Assembly: GCF_028748185.1 (NCBI RefSeq)
Contig: NZ_CP118164.1
Coordinates: 1,736,001-1,800,000 of the forward strand
Source of the DNA: Bremerella sp. P1
GTDB lineage: Bacteria > Planctomycetota > Planctomycetia > Pirellulales > Pirellulaceae
Reading direction: 5' to 3'
DNA: 64,000 nt
Part shown: positions 43,079 through 50,971 of the stretch, in pieces
How the letters are laid out: each line of letters starts with the position of its first letter
Position numbering within the stretch: the stretch's first letter is position 1
Program-made: the position numbers and the translations under genes
Notes under the pieces: model-generated
Told to the model about the DNA's origin: nothing
Database searches by the model: none
What the model saw: the letters and a program-made list of their open reading frames with translations, nothing else

Positions 43079-44086
43079 ATGAGACGACTGAAGGATTCAG
43101 GTTTTACCCTCGTCGAACTGTTAGTTGTGATCGCGATCATTGGTGTGCTGATCGCATTGCTACTGCCTGCCGTACAGCAAGCACGCGAAGCGGCTCGCCG
43201 AATGCAGTGCACCAATAATGAAAAACAGCTTGGCCTAGCATTACATAACTTCCACGACACCTTCGGCGAGTTTCCTGCTTGCTACGGGTTCAACGATCAT
43301 GCCAACTCCGGTAGCTGGAAGAAGGCGTGGGGCTGGGGTGCTCGGCTTCTTGCTTTCTTGGAACAACAGAATTTGCACGATACCTTGGGTATCTCGACCC
43401 GAGAGTTTGAACAAGCCATGTCTGGTGGAGATTCTTCCAGTTGGCCAGTGGACCAGGTAGCAGCAATGCGAACTCCGATCGAAGGCTTTATTTGCCCTAG
43501 CGATCCCGCGCCCGACGTCATCAATACTACGGCCGACTTCCTACACTCAAACGGCCCTGACGATAAAAAGCCAGCTATCAGCAATTACGTCAGTGTCATG
43601 GGGTACTACTACGCAAACTGGTACGGTGGAAACAGTGTGCCAGATGTCCATGGTTTTGGAAATCCACAGCGAGGCATTCGCATGGCCGACATCATCGACG
43701 GTACCAGTAATACATTTGCGGTTGGCGAACGCGACTATCCTCACCAAGCTGGCTACTGGGTGGGTGTTGGATCAACCAATAGTGAAGAAGCCTGGTCAGC
43801 TCCGAAAGTTGTGGGCCGAACGGTCGGATTGAAGTTGAATCACCCGATTAATTCTGGGCGATATTACTTGGCATTCGCAAGTCAGCATCCTGGTGGTGCC
43901 AACTTCCTGTATGCCGACGGAAGCGTCCACTTCATTCCAGAAACAATCGATTCTCGTGAAGGCTACGAGCTGAATGGAAGTGCGGCCTATTGGGGAACGT
44001 CTTACGATCAGCTCGACAAGTCGAGCGTCGGTATCTATCAAAAACTGGGCATGCGTGACGACGGCCAAACCCTGGGGCAGCAATAG
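43079..44086 (+). CDS. DUF1559 pseudopilin-like protein
   Basis: 335 residues. Prepilin leader MRRLKDSG precedes FTLVELLVVIAIIGVLIALL, then PAVQQAREAARRMQCTNNEKQLGLALHNFHD. C-terminal HPGGANFLYADGSVHFIPETI carries the H-and-DG signature. It lies 86 bases after the DUF1552 gene on the same strand, so it may be read from the same element at 38954. It is followed by a lipoprotein gene, repeating the arrangement at 10956-12391. Role unknown; surface fibre or polysaccharide capture is the usual speculation. Confidence 0.9.
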   Translation: MRRLKDSGFTLVELLVVIAIIGVLIALLLPAVQQAREAARRMQCTNNEKQLGLALHNFHDTFGEFPACYGFNDHANSGSWKKAWGWGARLLAFLEQQNLHDTLGISTREFEQAMSGGDSSSWPVDQVAAMRTPIEGFICPSDPAPDVINTTADFLHSNGPDDKKPAISNYVSVMGYYYANWYGGNSVPDVHGFGNPQRGIRMADIIDGTSNTFAVGERDYPHQAGYWVGVGSTNSEEAWSAPKVVGRTVGLKLNHPINSGRYYLAFASQHPGGANFLYADGSVHFIPETIDSREGYELNGSAAYWGTSYDQLDKSSVGIYQKLGMRDDGQTLGQQ

Positions 44087-44134
44087 CGTTGCCATTTCCA
44101 CACACACTTTTCTGATTGTAAGAGATATCACATC

Positions 44135-44587
44135 ATGAACATCTTACGATTTTTCCATTTGTTCGAGGGATTCACCATAACCGCGATCGTCGTTTTCAGT
44201 GGCGTTGGGTGCAGCAACGGTGGTCTTTCCACATTAACCGGAACGGTAACCATCGATGGCAAGCCGGCTCCCCAAGGCGTATCGCTTCAATTCTCGCCTA
44301 CTGGCGAAGGCGCATCGCCTTCGTTTGCTTCGACCGATGCCAGCGGCAAGTACGAAGCGGCCTTTACCGCAAATCGAAAAGGAATCATGCCAGGCGAGCA
44401 TCTCGTCAAGCTAATCCCCAGTTCGATTGATCTGCCAATGCCGAAACTCGGCCTAAATGGTCGCCCGATCGGTCCACCGCCGAAGTCGCCGCTGGAAGAC
44501 CTACCGAACGAATACTATCGCCAGATCGAGACCATCCAAATCGGGCCTGGTAGCAATACGTACGACTTTGATTTGGAGTCGGAGTAG
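44135..44587 (+). CDS. transthyretin-like lipoprotein paired with DUF1559
   Basis: 150 residues. The lipoprotein signal has a hydrophobic core ending FSGVGC. The body has LTGTVTIDGKPAPQGVSLQFSP, then FASTDASGKYEAAFTANRKGI and MPGEHLVKLIP, the carboxypeptidase-regulatory/transthyretin-like pattern. The C-terminus reads LPNEYYRQIETIQIGPG then TYDFDLESE, matching the usual family end, so the insertion of a transposase directly after the stop has not truncated it visibly. It is 48 bases after the DUF1559 gene. Confidence 0.82.
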   Translation: MNILRFFHLFEGFTITAIVVFSGVGCSNGGLSTLTGTVTIDGKPAPQGVSLQFSPTGEGASPSFASTDASGKYEAAFTANRKGIMPGEHLVKLIPSSIDLPMPKLGLNGRPIGPPPKSPLEDLPNEYYRQIETIQIGPGSNTYDFDLESE

Positions 44588-44589
44588 GC

Positions 44590-45308
44590 CGATCAAGAGT
44601 TCGAACATGTCGCGTCGTTGGTACATTTCTTCATCGAACGCAATGAACCGGGCGTCTCCGTCTTCGATTCATTTGCTCGGAATGATCGGCAAGATGCCGG
44701 TCTCGACCAGGTACTCTTCGATCCGCTCGGCTCGGTACCTTTTGTCGCCAGCCAGAAAAATAGGCTTGATGATTCAATCCGATTCATCGCCCGCACTTCG
44801 TATGTTTCCAGAAGCTCGTGCAAGCAACTGTACTCGCGGGCTTGGCATGGCGAAAGAACCGCATGTAGCGGACGCCCGAGAGAGTCGCCTAGCAAGTGTA
44901 CTTTGGTGCTAAAACCGCCACGACTACGGTCTAAGCCTTTAAAACTAGTCATGTCATCTGCCCCCTTTCATGGCTCCGGCGGCACACATGGGGGCTCGTA
45001 CCTTCATTCCATCGCCGTACCACAATTGGTCGTCAATCGCACCAGTATCCACGTGGGCGGCCCGCAGTAGATCAAGGTTTTCGTCGAGCGTACTGTCTTG
45101 ATTCCAGGCCGTGAACAAGTCGTAGAGCGTGCCCCACTTGCAAAACTCCTCCGGCAAGTCGCGCTAGGGAGCCACGGTCATGATGATCCACAGAATGCCA
45201 TCGACGATCATCCGTTGATTAACTCGCGAGATCGGCCAGTGCGAGCAGGGGCGGAAAGATGCCAGCAATTAATTCCCATTGATCATCGGAAAGACGATGG
45301 AGTGCCAT
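44590..45308 (-). pseudogene. decayed IS5-family transposase
   Basis: Three minus-strand pieces in different frames together give a transposase. The N-terminus from an ATG at 45308 reads MALHRLSDDQWELIAGIFPP, then needs a frameshift to reach VNQRMIVDGILWIIMTVAP and a stop. The middle at 45157-44954 reads EEFCKWGTLYDLFTAWNQDS, later IDDQLWYGDGMKVRAP. The next piece from 44952 reads GLDRSRGGFSTKVHLLGDSLG, the DDE-transposase GRSRGG signature, then shifts frame again near 44770. The expected C-terminal end is missing beyond 44590, three bases from the stop of the lipoprotein gene. At least two frameshifts, one stop and a 3' truncation mean it is inactive. Confidence 0.85.
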
Positions 45309-45497
45309 GAGAGACCTCCGTGCGCTGAAAAGAAGAAGTGCCTTTCAACGATTGGGATTCACGAAATGAAAGTCAAATTACCGTTTTCTGACACAGCATA
45401 AATATTGTCGAAACTGCAACAAAGCTTAATCTCCAGTAACACGGCTCGCATCGAAAGCGAGCTGCGTTAGCACATTTGCTTCAAAGGCGGGAACGAA

Positions 45498-46247
45498 ATG
45501 ATCTCTGACTCTTGTCTCCGAGAGTGTCTCGATATGATCTCTTTCAATGCTAACGCTCGTAAACTATTTGATGTCTTGCCTGGGGTCAGCTTCTTTATTA
45601 AAGATCAAAATGGTCGGCTAATTTACTGCAATTCCGAGCATCGCCATGGACTATTTCGCTATGGTGATCCGTCAGAGATTTATGGGAGAGGAAACTATGA
45701 TTTCTTTCCTCCAACACTCGCGTCGACATTCTCTGCAGATGATCGGGATGTGCTCAACACAGGCAGAGCAATCTGGGAACGTGTCGAGCTCAATATCACC
45801 AAAACTGGAGTACTTGCTTGGTTTTGCACGTCCAAAATTGCGGCGAAAGATCACAACGGCAATGTGATTGGGATCATCGGTGTCTGTCGAAAACTCGACA
45901 AAGCCGATAAGAGATTAGAAGACTTCGATCTTCTGCTGCCTGCTATTGAATATATCGAGAAGCATCAGACAGAGCCAATTCAGGTCAGTTCTCTTGCCAA
46001 ATGCTGTGGAATGGCATTGACGACGTTTCGCCGCGAATTCAAATTGCTCTTCCGAATAACACCTGTCAAATTCCTGACACGCCTTCGCCTGCACCATGCA
46101 TGTACAATGCTGAACTCTCGAACTCGTTCGGTTGGGGAGATAGCTCTGTGCTGTGGGTTCAACGACCAAAACTACTTCACTCGCCAGTTCCGTCAAGTGT
46201 TTGGTATGACACCGACGGAATTTCGTGAACATCATGGACGGCATTGA
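45498..46247 (+). CDS. AraC-family regulator with N-terminal PAS domain
   Basis: 249 residues. A PAS-type sensor covers about 20-135 (LPGVSFFIKDQNGRLIYCNSE, FFPPTLASTFSADDRDVLNTG, IIGVCRKLDKADK). The AraC DNA-binding domain covers about 148-247, with its two helix-turn-helices in IQVSSLAKCCGMALTTFRREF and SVGEIALCCGFNDQNYFTRQF, then FGMTPTEFREH. The PAS ligand is unknown. It is 288 bases upstream of the alpha-galactosidase gene on the same strand and probably controls it (inference). The AraC domain appears intact. Confidence 0.88.
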   Translation: MISDSCLRECLDMISFNANARKLFDVLPGVSFFIKDQNGRLIYCNSEHRHGLFRYGDPSEIYGRGNYDFFPPTLASTFSADDRDVLNTGRAIWERVELNITKTGVLAWFCTSKIAAKDHNGNVIGIIGVCRKLDKADKRLEDFDLLLPAIEYIEKHQTEPIQVSSLAKCCGMALTTFRREFKLLFRITPVKFLTRLRLHHACTMLNSRTRSVGEIALCCGFNDQNYFTRQFRQVFGMTPTEFREHHGRH

Positions 46248-46483
46248 GAACAAATCTACGTTTACAACTTGGCTTTCACGGCCGGCAAAGCCTCGAAGAC
46301 GATCGCCCCGCTTCATCTTGACCAACTCTTTGGTGCGATTGTGCTAACAGGTTCATTGCTCTGTGCGAGTTAAGCACTACCCATAGCGTTAATCTGATTA
46401 CATGCTAACACTGGATTTAGCCATACTGATCGGAATCAATAGTTCACTCTCTCGTTGATAGACTTCTCATCATTCTATTCATA

Positions 46484-46496
46484 TTGTGACACTTAA
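46484..46496 (+). promoter_or_regulatory. isolated TGTGACACTT box before the alpha-galactosidase
   Basis: TTGTGACACTTAA matches the upstream half of the GACAC/GGAGA element, but the base positions where GGAGA is expected read TACTT. It lies about 45 bases before the ATG at 46536. It may be a weak or differently regulated site, or chance. Confidence 0.3.
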
Positions 46497-46535
46497 CTCT
46501 TTGCCGTTACTTTGAATTTCTCTTTGAAGGCTTCC

Positions 46536-48863
46536 ATGATGCTGTTACTTGTACGATTAGGTATATTCATCTGCTGCGTGCAATACTTTACGCTGGGCAT
46601 TGAACGAGTTGCTTACTCCGAAGACACCATTGAGAATGAGTTTGCCACCTTGAAGAGAAGCGAAGACACTCTCATATTCAAACCCAAGAACGATGACCGT
46701 TTGTGTTCTGCTGCTATCAAGCTACCTGGTCGCCTGCATGACGCAGAAGTCAATATTACAACTAACGAGGCCTGGGGAAGCGGCAAGCACTGGAAGATAC
46801 GTCATGGAAACCAACTATCAGTTGTGACTCTGTTCGATGAGTGCCCTTTCGTCTTTGTGGAAACCAATATTTCCAATGCAGACGAGACTGTCACCACCAT
46901 TGACCAGTTACACACTCTCCGAATTCACCTTGATTTGAATGAGAATGTCGAGGTACTCAATACGCTGGGAACACACGGACTGAGAAGTGCTGCTAAAGAA
47001 GCGCACAGCTATGCCTACTGCGCCGTCGTTGAACCCGAAAGTCGCAATGGCTTTATCACTGGATGGCTTACTCAAGACCACGGTGTAGGACTTCTTCATG
47101 CCCAAGATGTATCGACAGGAGTTGAGCTAAATGCAACTCTGGATTTTGGGCATATCTCCGTTGGCCCTGGCAAGACTCGCAAAGCTGACACACTTGTCTT
47201 GGGATATTTTGAAGACGCCCGTAAAGGCTTGGAAGATTACGCCTCGGCAATAGCACGCAACTATGATATTCAGCTTCCGCCGCAGCCCAATGTTTATTGC
47301 ACCTGGTACCACAAGACCATCCATGGCAGTGGTAGCTCCACACACGAGATGCTTGCTCAAAATGCTCGTTATGCCAAAGATCAGCTTAAGCCATTCGGAC
47401 TTGGGGTAATGCAGATCGATGACCAATGGCAGACCGATCACTCAGTTGAGATTCCACACGGAGCACCCAAAGGAGTTCGCCACGGCCCATTTAAGCTCTT
47501 CAAGTTGGCACGTTCTGACCACTTTCCAAAAGGGATGGAAGCCATTGCGAGCGAATTGTCAGAACAAGGATTTACGCCAGGGATTTGGTTTACGCCCTTC
47601 TCCGGGACCTACGGAAATCCAAACTTTACTGAAGAACTCTTCGTCCGTAGCAAGGAAACCGGCAAGCCTATCGCCGGTGACACGTGGTCGGGCTCATGTA
47701 TCGACATCACCCATCCTTCGGGTGAGGAGTTTCTCCGACAAAGGTTTCGCCGACTTCACAACTGGGGATATCGCTACTTTAAACTAGATGGTTTACATAG
47801 CGGCACACCAAGTCGCAATATTTACCAAACCCGCGAATTCAAAGGAGAGACATTTGTACCAGACGCCCAACTGCACAACCCAGAACTGACCTTTATCGAG
47901 GCATATCGCCGTGGGCTAAGTATCGTAAGAGAAGAGGCACCCGATACATTTTTGCTAGGATGTTGTGCCGTACAGAACATGGTGTGCTTCGCTCCAGCAT
48001 TTGGGAAACTTGATGCGATGAGAGTCGGCCCAGACAACGGCGGAGCGGCAAACGGAAGCTGGGGTTCCGTTCTTAAAGCTCCCAAATTTGCTGGCAACTA
48101 TTGGTTTCTTCATCGTCGCGTTTGGTACAATGACCCGGACCCATTCTACGTGCGCGAGTCTGCACCATTGTCTCACGTTCAATGCATGGCATCGTTTCTC
48201 GCTGTAAGTGGCATGATGAATACGACGAGCATGCAGTATGCCGAACTGCCTGCAGAGCGTTTGGACGTGATAAAGCGAACCCTCCCTTCACACGAGCTGT
48301 TTGTCCGTCCGGTCGACGTACTTGAACGCGATACACCTGCCTGGTGGGTTGTCCGAAACGATGAACTCACTATCGTTGGAGCCTTCAATTGGAACCAAAG
48401 AGACAAAGTCGTTCTCGAGGAAACGCTCGAGAACATAGGCCTTGATTCTTCGGGCAACTACGAAGTCTACGACTATTGGGCCAACAAGTATTTGGGAACC
48501 GTGAGACGCAAGGTTAAGTCAGAACTTCTACCGACTCACTGCCAAGTATTGGCGTTACGCAAGTCGAAGGAATATCCGCAAGTCATCTCGACTTCTCGCC
48601 ACATTACTCAGGGATTAATGGATCTACAAAGGCAGTCCTGGAATGCCGACACTTTTGAGTTGACAGGGGAGAGTATTGTTGTGGGAGGGGACCCGTACGA
48701 GCTACGTATTGTCTGCCCTGAGGGTCTCGACCTATACGCGGCTGAAGCAGGCAACGGTGAAGCAACGGTGGTCAATGCCTCCCAGGATGATCGGCTAGTT
48801 CGAGTTACAATTTCGTCTCCATCAACTAGCGAATTGAAATGGACCGTTAAATTCACGAAATAG
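46536..48863 (+). CDS. exported alpha-galactosidase-like glycosidase (GH36 / clan GH-D)
   Basis: 775 residues from the ATG at 46536, with GAAGG just upstream; a TTG at 46512 is less likely. N-terminal signal helix is LLLVRLGIFICCVQYFTLG. A beta-rich N-domain is followed by a (beta/alpha)8 barrel: NVYCTWYHKTIHGSG, GVMQIDDQWQTD, GIWFTPFSG, YRYFKLDGL with nucleophile Asp418, and DAMRVGPDNGG with acid/base Asp500. The C-terminal beta domain starts near 620. Members of this clan hydrolyse alpha-galactosides. A strong terminator follows, so it is a single transcription unit behind the PAS-AraC regulator. Its substrate may be an algal or plant galactoside (inference). Confidence 0.85.
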   Translation: MMLLLVRLGIFICCVQYFTLGIERVAYSEDTIENEFATLKRSEDTLIFKPKNDDRLCSAAIKLPGRLHDAEVNITTNEAWGSGKHWKIRHGNQLSVVTLFDECPFVFVETNISNADETVTTIDQLHTLRIHLDLNENVEVLNTLGTHGLRSAAKEAHSYAYCAVVEPESRNGFITGWLTQDHGVGLLHAQDVSTGVELNATLDFGHISVGPGKTRKADTLVLGYFEDARKGLEDYASAIARNYDIQLPPQPNVYCTWYHKTIHGSGSSTHEMLAQNARYAKDQLKPFGLGVMQIDDQWQTDHSVEIPHGAPKGVRHGPFKLFKLARSDHFPKGMEAIASELSEQGFTPGIWFTPFSGTYGNPNFTEELFVRSKETGKPIAGDTWSGSCIDITHPSGEEFLRQRFRRLHNWGYRYFKLDGLHSGTPSRNIYQTREFKGETFVPDAQLHNPELTFIEAYRRGLSIVREEAPDTFLLGCCAVQNMVCFAPAFGKLDAMRVGPDNGGAANGSWGSVLKAPKFAGNYWFLHRRVWYNDPDPFYVRESAPLSHVQCMASFLAVSGMMNTTSMQYAELPAERLDVIKRTLPSHELFVRPVDVLERDTPAWWVVRNDELTIVGAFNWNQRDKVVLEETLENIGLDSSGNYEVYDYWANKYLGTVRRKVKSELLPTHCQVLALRKSKEYPQVISTSRHITQGLMDLQRQSWNADTFELTGESIVVGGDPYELRIVCPEGLDLYAAEAGNGEATVVNASQDDRLVRVTISSPSTSELKWTVKFTK

Positions 48864-48917
48864 CTTAGACCATAGAAGAGTCATCTGGCGATGCCTCTTT
48901 GCCAATGATTCTTCGGG

Positions 48918-48956
48918 CGACGATATTTCACTTTCAGGAAGTATCGTCGTTTTTTT
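48918..48956 (+). terminator. intrinsic terminator after the alpha-galactosidase
   Basis: CGACGATA (48918-48925) and TATCGTCG (48942-48949) form an 8-base stem, followed directly by seven T. Confidence 0.8.
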
Positions 48957-49330
48957 GTGCTACGATTGCTACCCGCCGCCAAACTAGCTGGGTGGCACGT
49001 TCGACTTCGACTCGCCAAGTGCCCAATGCACTCTCATACCTCACTAAGAGCGAATGCCAGATACGGATGTTGCCCGGGACTTCCCGTCGTAAACACTCAT
49101 CTATCGCTATTTTACCGAGTGGACGCGGTTGAAGGGGGCAGGTCAGCGCTAGGTGCACAAAACGAGCCGAGCTTGGCTCATTACGACTTGTTCCATTGCG
49201 TTGATCATTTTGATTCACGATACGACAGCTAACAGTTACTTCGCGCTTAACCAATGACCTGAATGCGCGGGTAAAACTAGTCTTAATGTCAAATACTCTA
49301 TGTACTCTTCCGCACCAATGGCTGATAGCT
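48957..49330. other. gene-free boundary between the alpha-galactosidase and the recombinase island
   Basis: No credible gene. It contains a small GAGCC/GGCTC hairpin near 49163-49178. If the island to the right is mobile, its left attachment site should lie here, but I could not match any direct repeat to the right side. Confidence 0.4.
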
Positions 49331-49365
49331 AAGAAAAAGTCGCCCAGCCCCTTGTGGGGCTAGGC
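49331..49365 (-). terminator. intrinsic terminator of the island's leftward genes
   Basis: On the minus strand GCCTAGCCCC pairs with GGGGCTGGGC (one mismatch, four-base loop), followed by a T-run. It lies 24 bases after the stop of the 58-residue gene. Confidence 0.75.
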
Positions 49366-49388
49366 TTCGAGGAAAACCAGAACCGCTA

Positions 49389-49565
49389 TTACAGTCCTAC
49401 TGCGTCCATCTCATCCCAATCAATGAAAAGTGGTTCGCGGACATCAGGTTCTGGATCAAAATTAGCATCCGCAGGATCCGCCAAGGTAAATCCCCGATGG
49501 CGAATCTCAGACAGACTTTCGCCCGTTGCCTCAGCCACAGCTTGATCAAATTCATTCGGGTACAT
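49389..49565 (-). CDS. 58-residue acidic hypothetical protein
   Basis: ATG at 49565, TAA at 49389. The protein reads MYPNEFDQAVAEATGESLSE, then IRHRGFTLADP and an acidic tail ending EPLFIDWDEMDAVGL. It has ordered codon use, a terminator right behind it, and lies at the end of the co-directional island. The opening resembles small proteins seen beside Ycf46/DUF1257 genes in planctomycetes, from memory only. It is strongly acidic with no membrane segment. Function unknown; possibly a small partner of the ATPase. Confidence 0.6.
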   Translation of the reverse strand: MYPNEFDQAVAEATGESLSEIRHRGFTLADPADANFDPEPDVREPLFIDWDEMDAVGL

Positions 49566-49668
49566 CGATTATTGCCCTTTCAGCACAAGGTTAAATCGAT
49601 CGCCCCACTACGAGGCGATCGTGAATTTAGACACAATCACCTCGCGTTCCTAGCGAAGTAGAAGCCGA

Positions 49669-49920
49669 CTATTCTCTTCGATTCGCAGTCAGCCAATTCC
49701 GTTTAAGCCAACAGGCCTCCGCGTCAATTGCTTGCGATCTTTCGAAAAACGGGCCTAGAATGGGACCGTCTACTGGCGTGAGATCCGCCATCCAATTTCC
49801 CTCCGTTGTGGGTTCTACATGAGAACCTCGTTCAATCGTGACGTCTCCTAAGGAAGCGAGCGAAATCCGTTCTCCGTAGACGCAGCGGATACCACCCGAC
49901 ACTTCGATCAACAATTCCAT
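49669..49920 (-). CDS. 83-residue hypothetical protein
   Basis: Starts MELLIEVSGGIRCVYGERISL, followed by SLGDVTIERGSHVEPTTEGNW and MADLTPVDGPILGPF, then a helical ending with EACWLKRNWL. There is no signal peptide or membrane helix. It begins 11 bases after the coiled-coil gene on the same strand, indicating co-transcription. No family recognised. Confidence 0.65.
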   Translation of the reverse strand: MELLIEVSGGIRCVYGERISLASLGDVTIERGSHVEPTTEGNWMADLTPVDGPILGPFFERSQAIDAEACWLKRNWLTANRRE

Positions 49921-49931
49921 GGTAGAAATCC

Positions 49932-50882
49932 TTACTTTGGTCGCCGCAAGATATTCCGCCGCGGTCGATCGATAAGAAGCTGATCAAGCGATGAATTTAC
50001 TTCGGCCAACTGATCTGAGATTTGACGCCGGACATCCGCATGATCGCGGAGCGCCTGGGGCTCAACGCCTTGGACGACTTGTTTGGCTCGGTCCACAAGC
50101 TCATCCAGTTCTCCATTAGATTGGATATTGAGACGCCGAAATCGCTCGAAGAACTCGTTAAGGTTGGTTACCGCACTATCACGGAAGATTTTTGGCCGCC
50201 CATCAGACTCACCGCGCAGACGTTCCGACAGATGGGCCACTAGATCTGAGAGTTCTTGCATGAAGCCGGCTTCAGCTAGCTGAACTGCTTCTTCAAACCG
50301 TGCCTGCACGCGGAGGCATTCCTGTTCGTACAGCTCCGGGTCTAGCTGTCGCAGATAGTTGGGGGGCTCAATGTTGGGATGATCCCACGTCATCTGAAAA
50401 AGGCCAGCCAAGTGATGCGGATAGTCTTTTTCATCGAAGAGACTGCCGAGTCGTTCCCGGGCCGCGTCTCTCAAAGTTTCGTACTGCATCTCGAGTTGAT
50501 GCACCGCTTCAGACAGATCCTGTCGATACGCGGCCAAGCGAGTGTTAACCCGTGCCACATCGTCTTCACGGACCAAGCGAACACCGGCTTCTGGATATGC
50601 AAGCGATATCCCATGGAAATAGGTTGTCGCTTGACCACGAATCGAAGTAACGGCGCGGAATGATGGATCATTGGTGTCGATCAGCTTTTTTCCAGCGCTC
50701 AGAAATTTCCCTTCGGCTCCAAAAGCGCTGGCCGCCTGACTCTTCTGCTCACGGCTTAGCGACTTGCGGGTGCCGAACCAGGAATAGGACAACCGCATCG
50801 GCACCATTTTTGTGCGTAGGCGTTGAGACGCTCTCTGATGAGGTAAGGTGGCCGTGTGACTTTCAATCGTGCTTGTACTCAT
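49932..50882 (-). CDS. coiled-coil hypothetical protein of the Ycf46 island
   Basis: 316 residues from the ATG at 50882, which has AGGAG eight bases upstream; a longer start at 50921 would run through a hairpin. It is mostly helical: about 90-170 (AGVRLVREDDVARVNTRLAAY, then LEMQYETLRDAARERLGSLF) and about 205-310. No transmembrane segment. The central FDEKDYPHHLAGLFQMTWDHP and PNYLRQLDPELYEQ are distinctive. I know no function; its place directly after the AAA ATPase suggests a partner or substrate. Confidence 0.75.
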   Translation of the reverse strand: MSTSTIESHTATLPHQRASQRLRTKMVPMRLSYSWFGTRKSLSREQKSQAASAFGAEGKFLSAGKKLIDTNDPSFRAVTSIRGQATTYFHGISLAYPEAGVRLVREDDVARVNTRLAAYRQDLSEAVHQLEMQYETLRDAARERLGSLFDEKDYPHHLAGLFQMTWDHPNIEPPNYLRQLDPELYEQECLRVQARFEEAVQLAEAGFMQELSDLVAHLSERLRGESDGRPKIFRDSAVTNLNEFFERFRRLNIQSNGELDELVDRAKQVVQGVEPQALRDHADVRRQISDQLAEVNSSLDQLLIDRPRRNILRRPK

Positions 50883-50908
50883 GAATGAACTCCTGCCATA
50901 AAAAGTTA

Positions 50909-50942
50909 AGAGCCTCCCCATCGAAAATGATGAGGAGGCTCT
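50909..50942 (-). terminator. attenuator-like hairpin between ATPase and coiled-coil genes
   Basis: Arms AGAGCCTCC (50909-50917) and GGAGGCTCT (50934-50942) are perfect over 9 bases; on the minus strand a T-rich tract (TTAACTTTTT) follows. It sits between two co-directional genes, so it probably reduces rather than ends transcription. Confidence 0.6.
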
Positions 50943-50971
50943 GCAATAAATAAGTTGGGTCCAAAGAATTT

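Noticed and set aside
45387-45415. A GACAC/GGAGA element before the PAS-AraC gene (TTTTCTGACACAGC)
   Set aside because: The expected downstream box reads GAAAC instead of GGAGA and flanking bases do not match the consensus.
48934-49254. A 106-codon minus-strand frame and a plus-strand frame at 48899-49132 in the spacer after the alpha-galactosidase
   Set aside because: Neither has a ribosome-binding site, a recognisable domain or natural protein composition, and the left part runs through the terminator hairpin.
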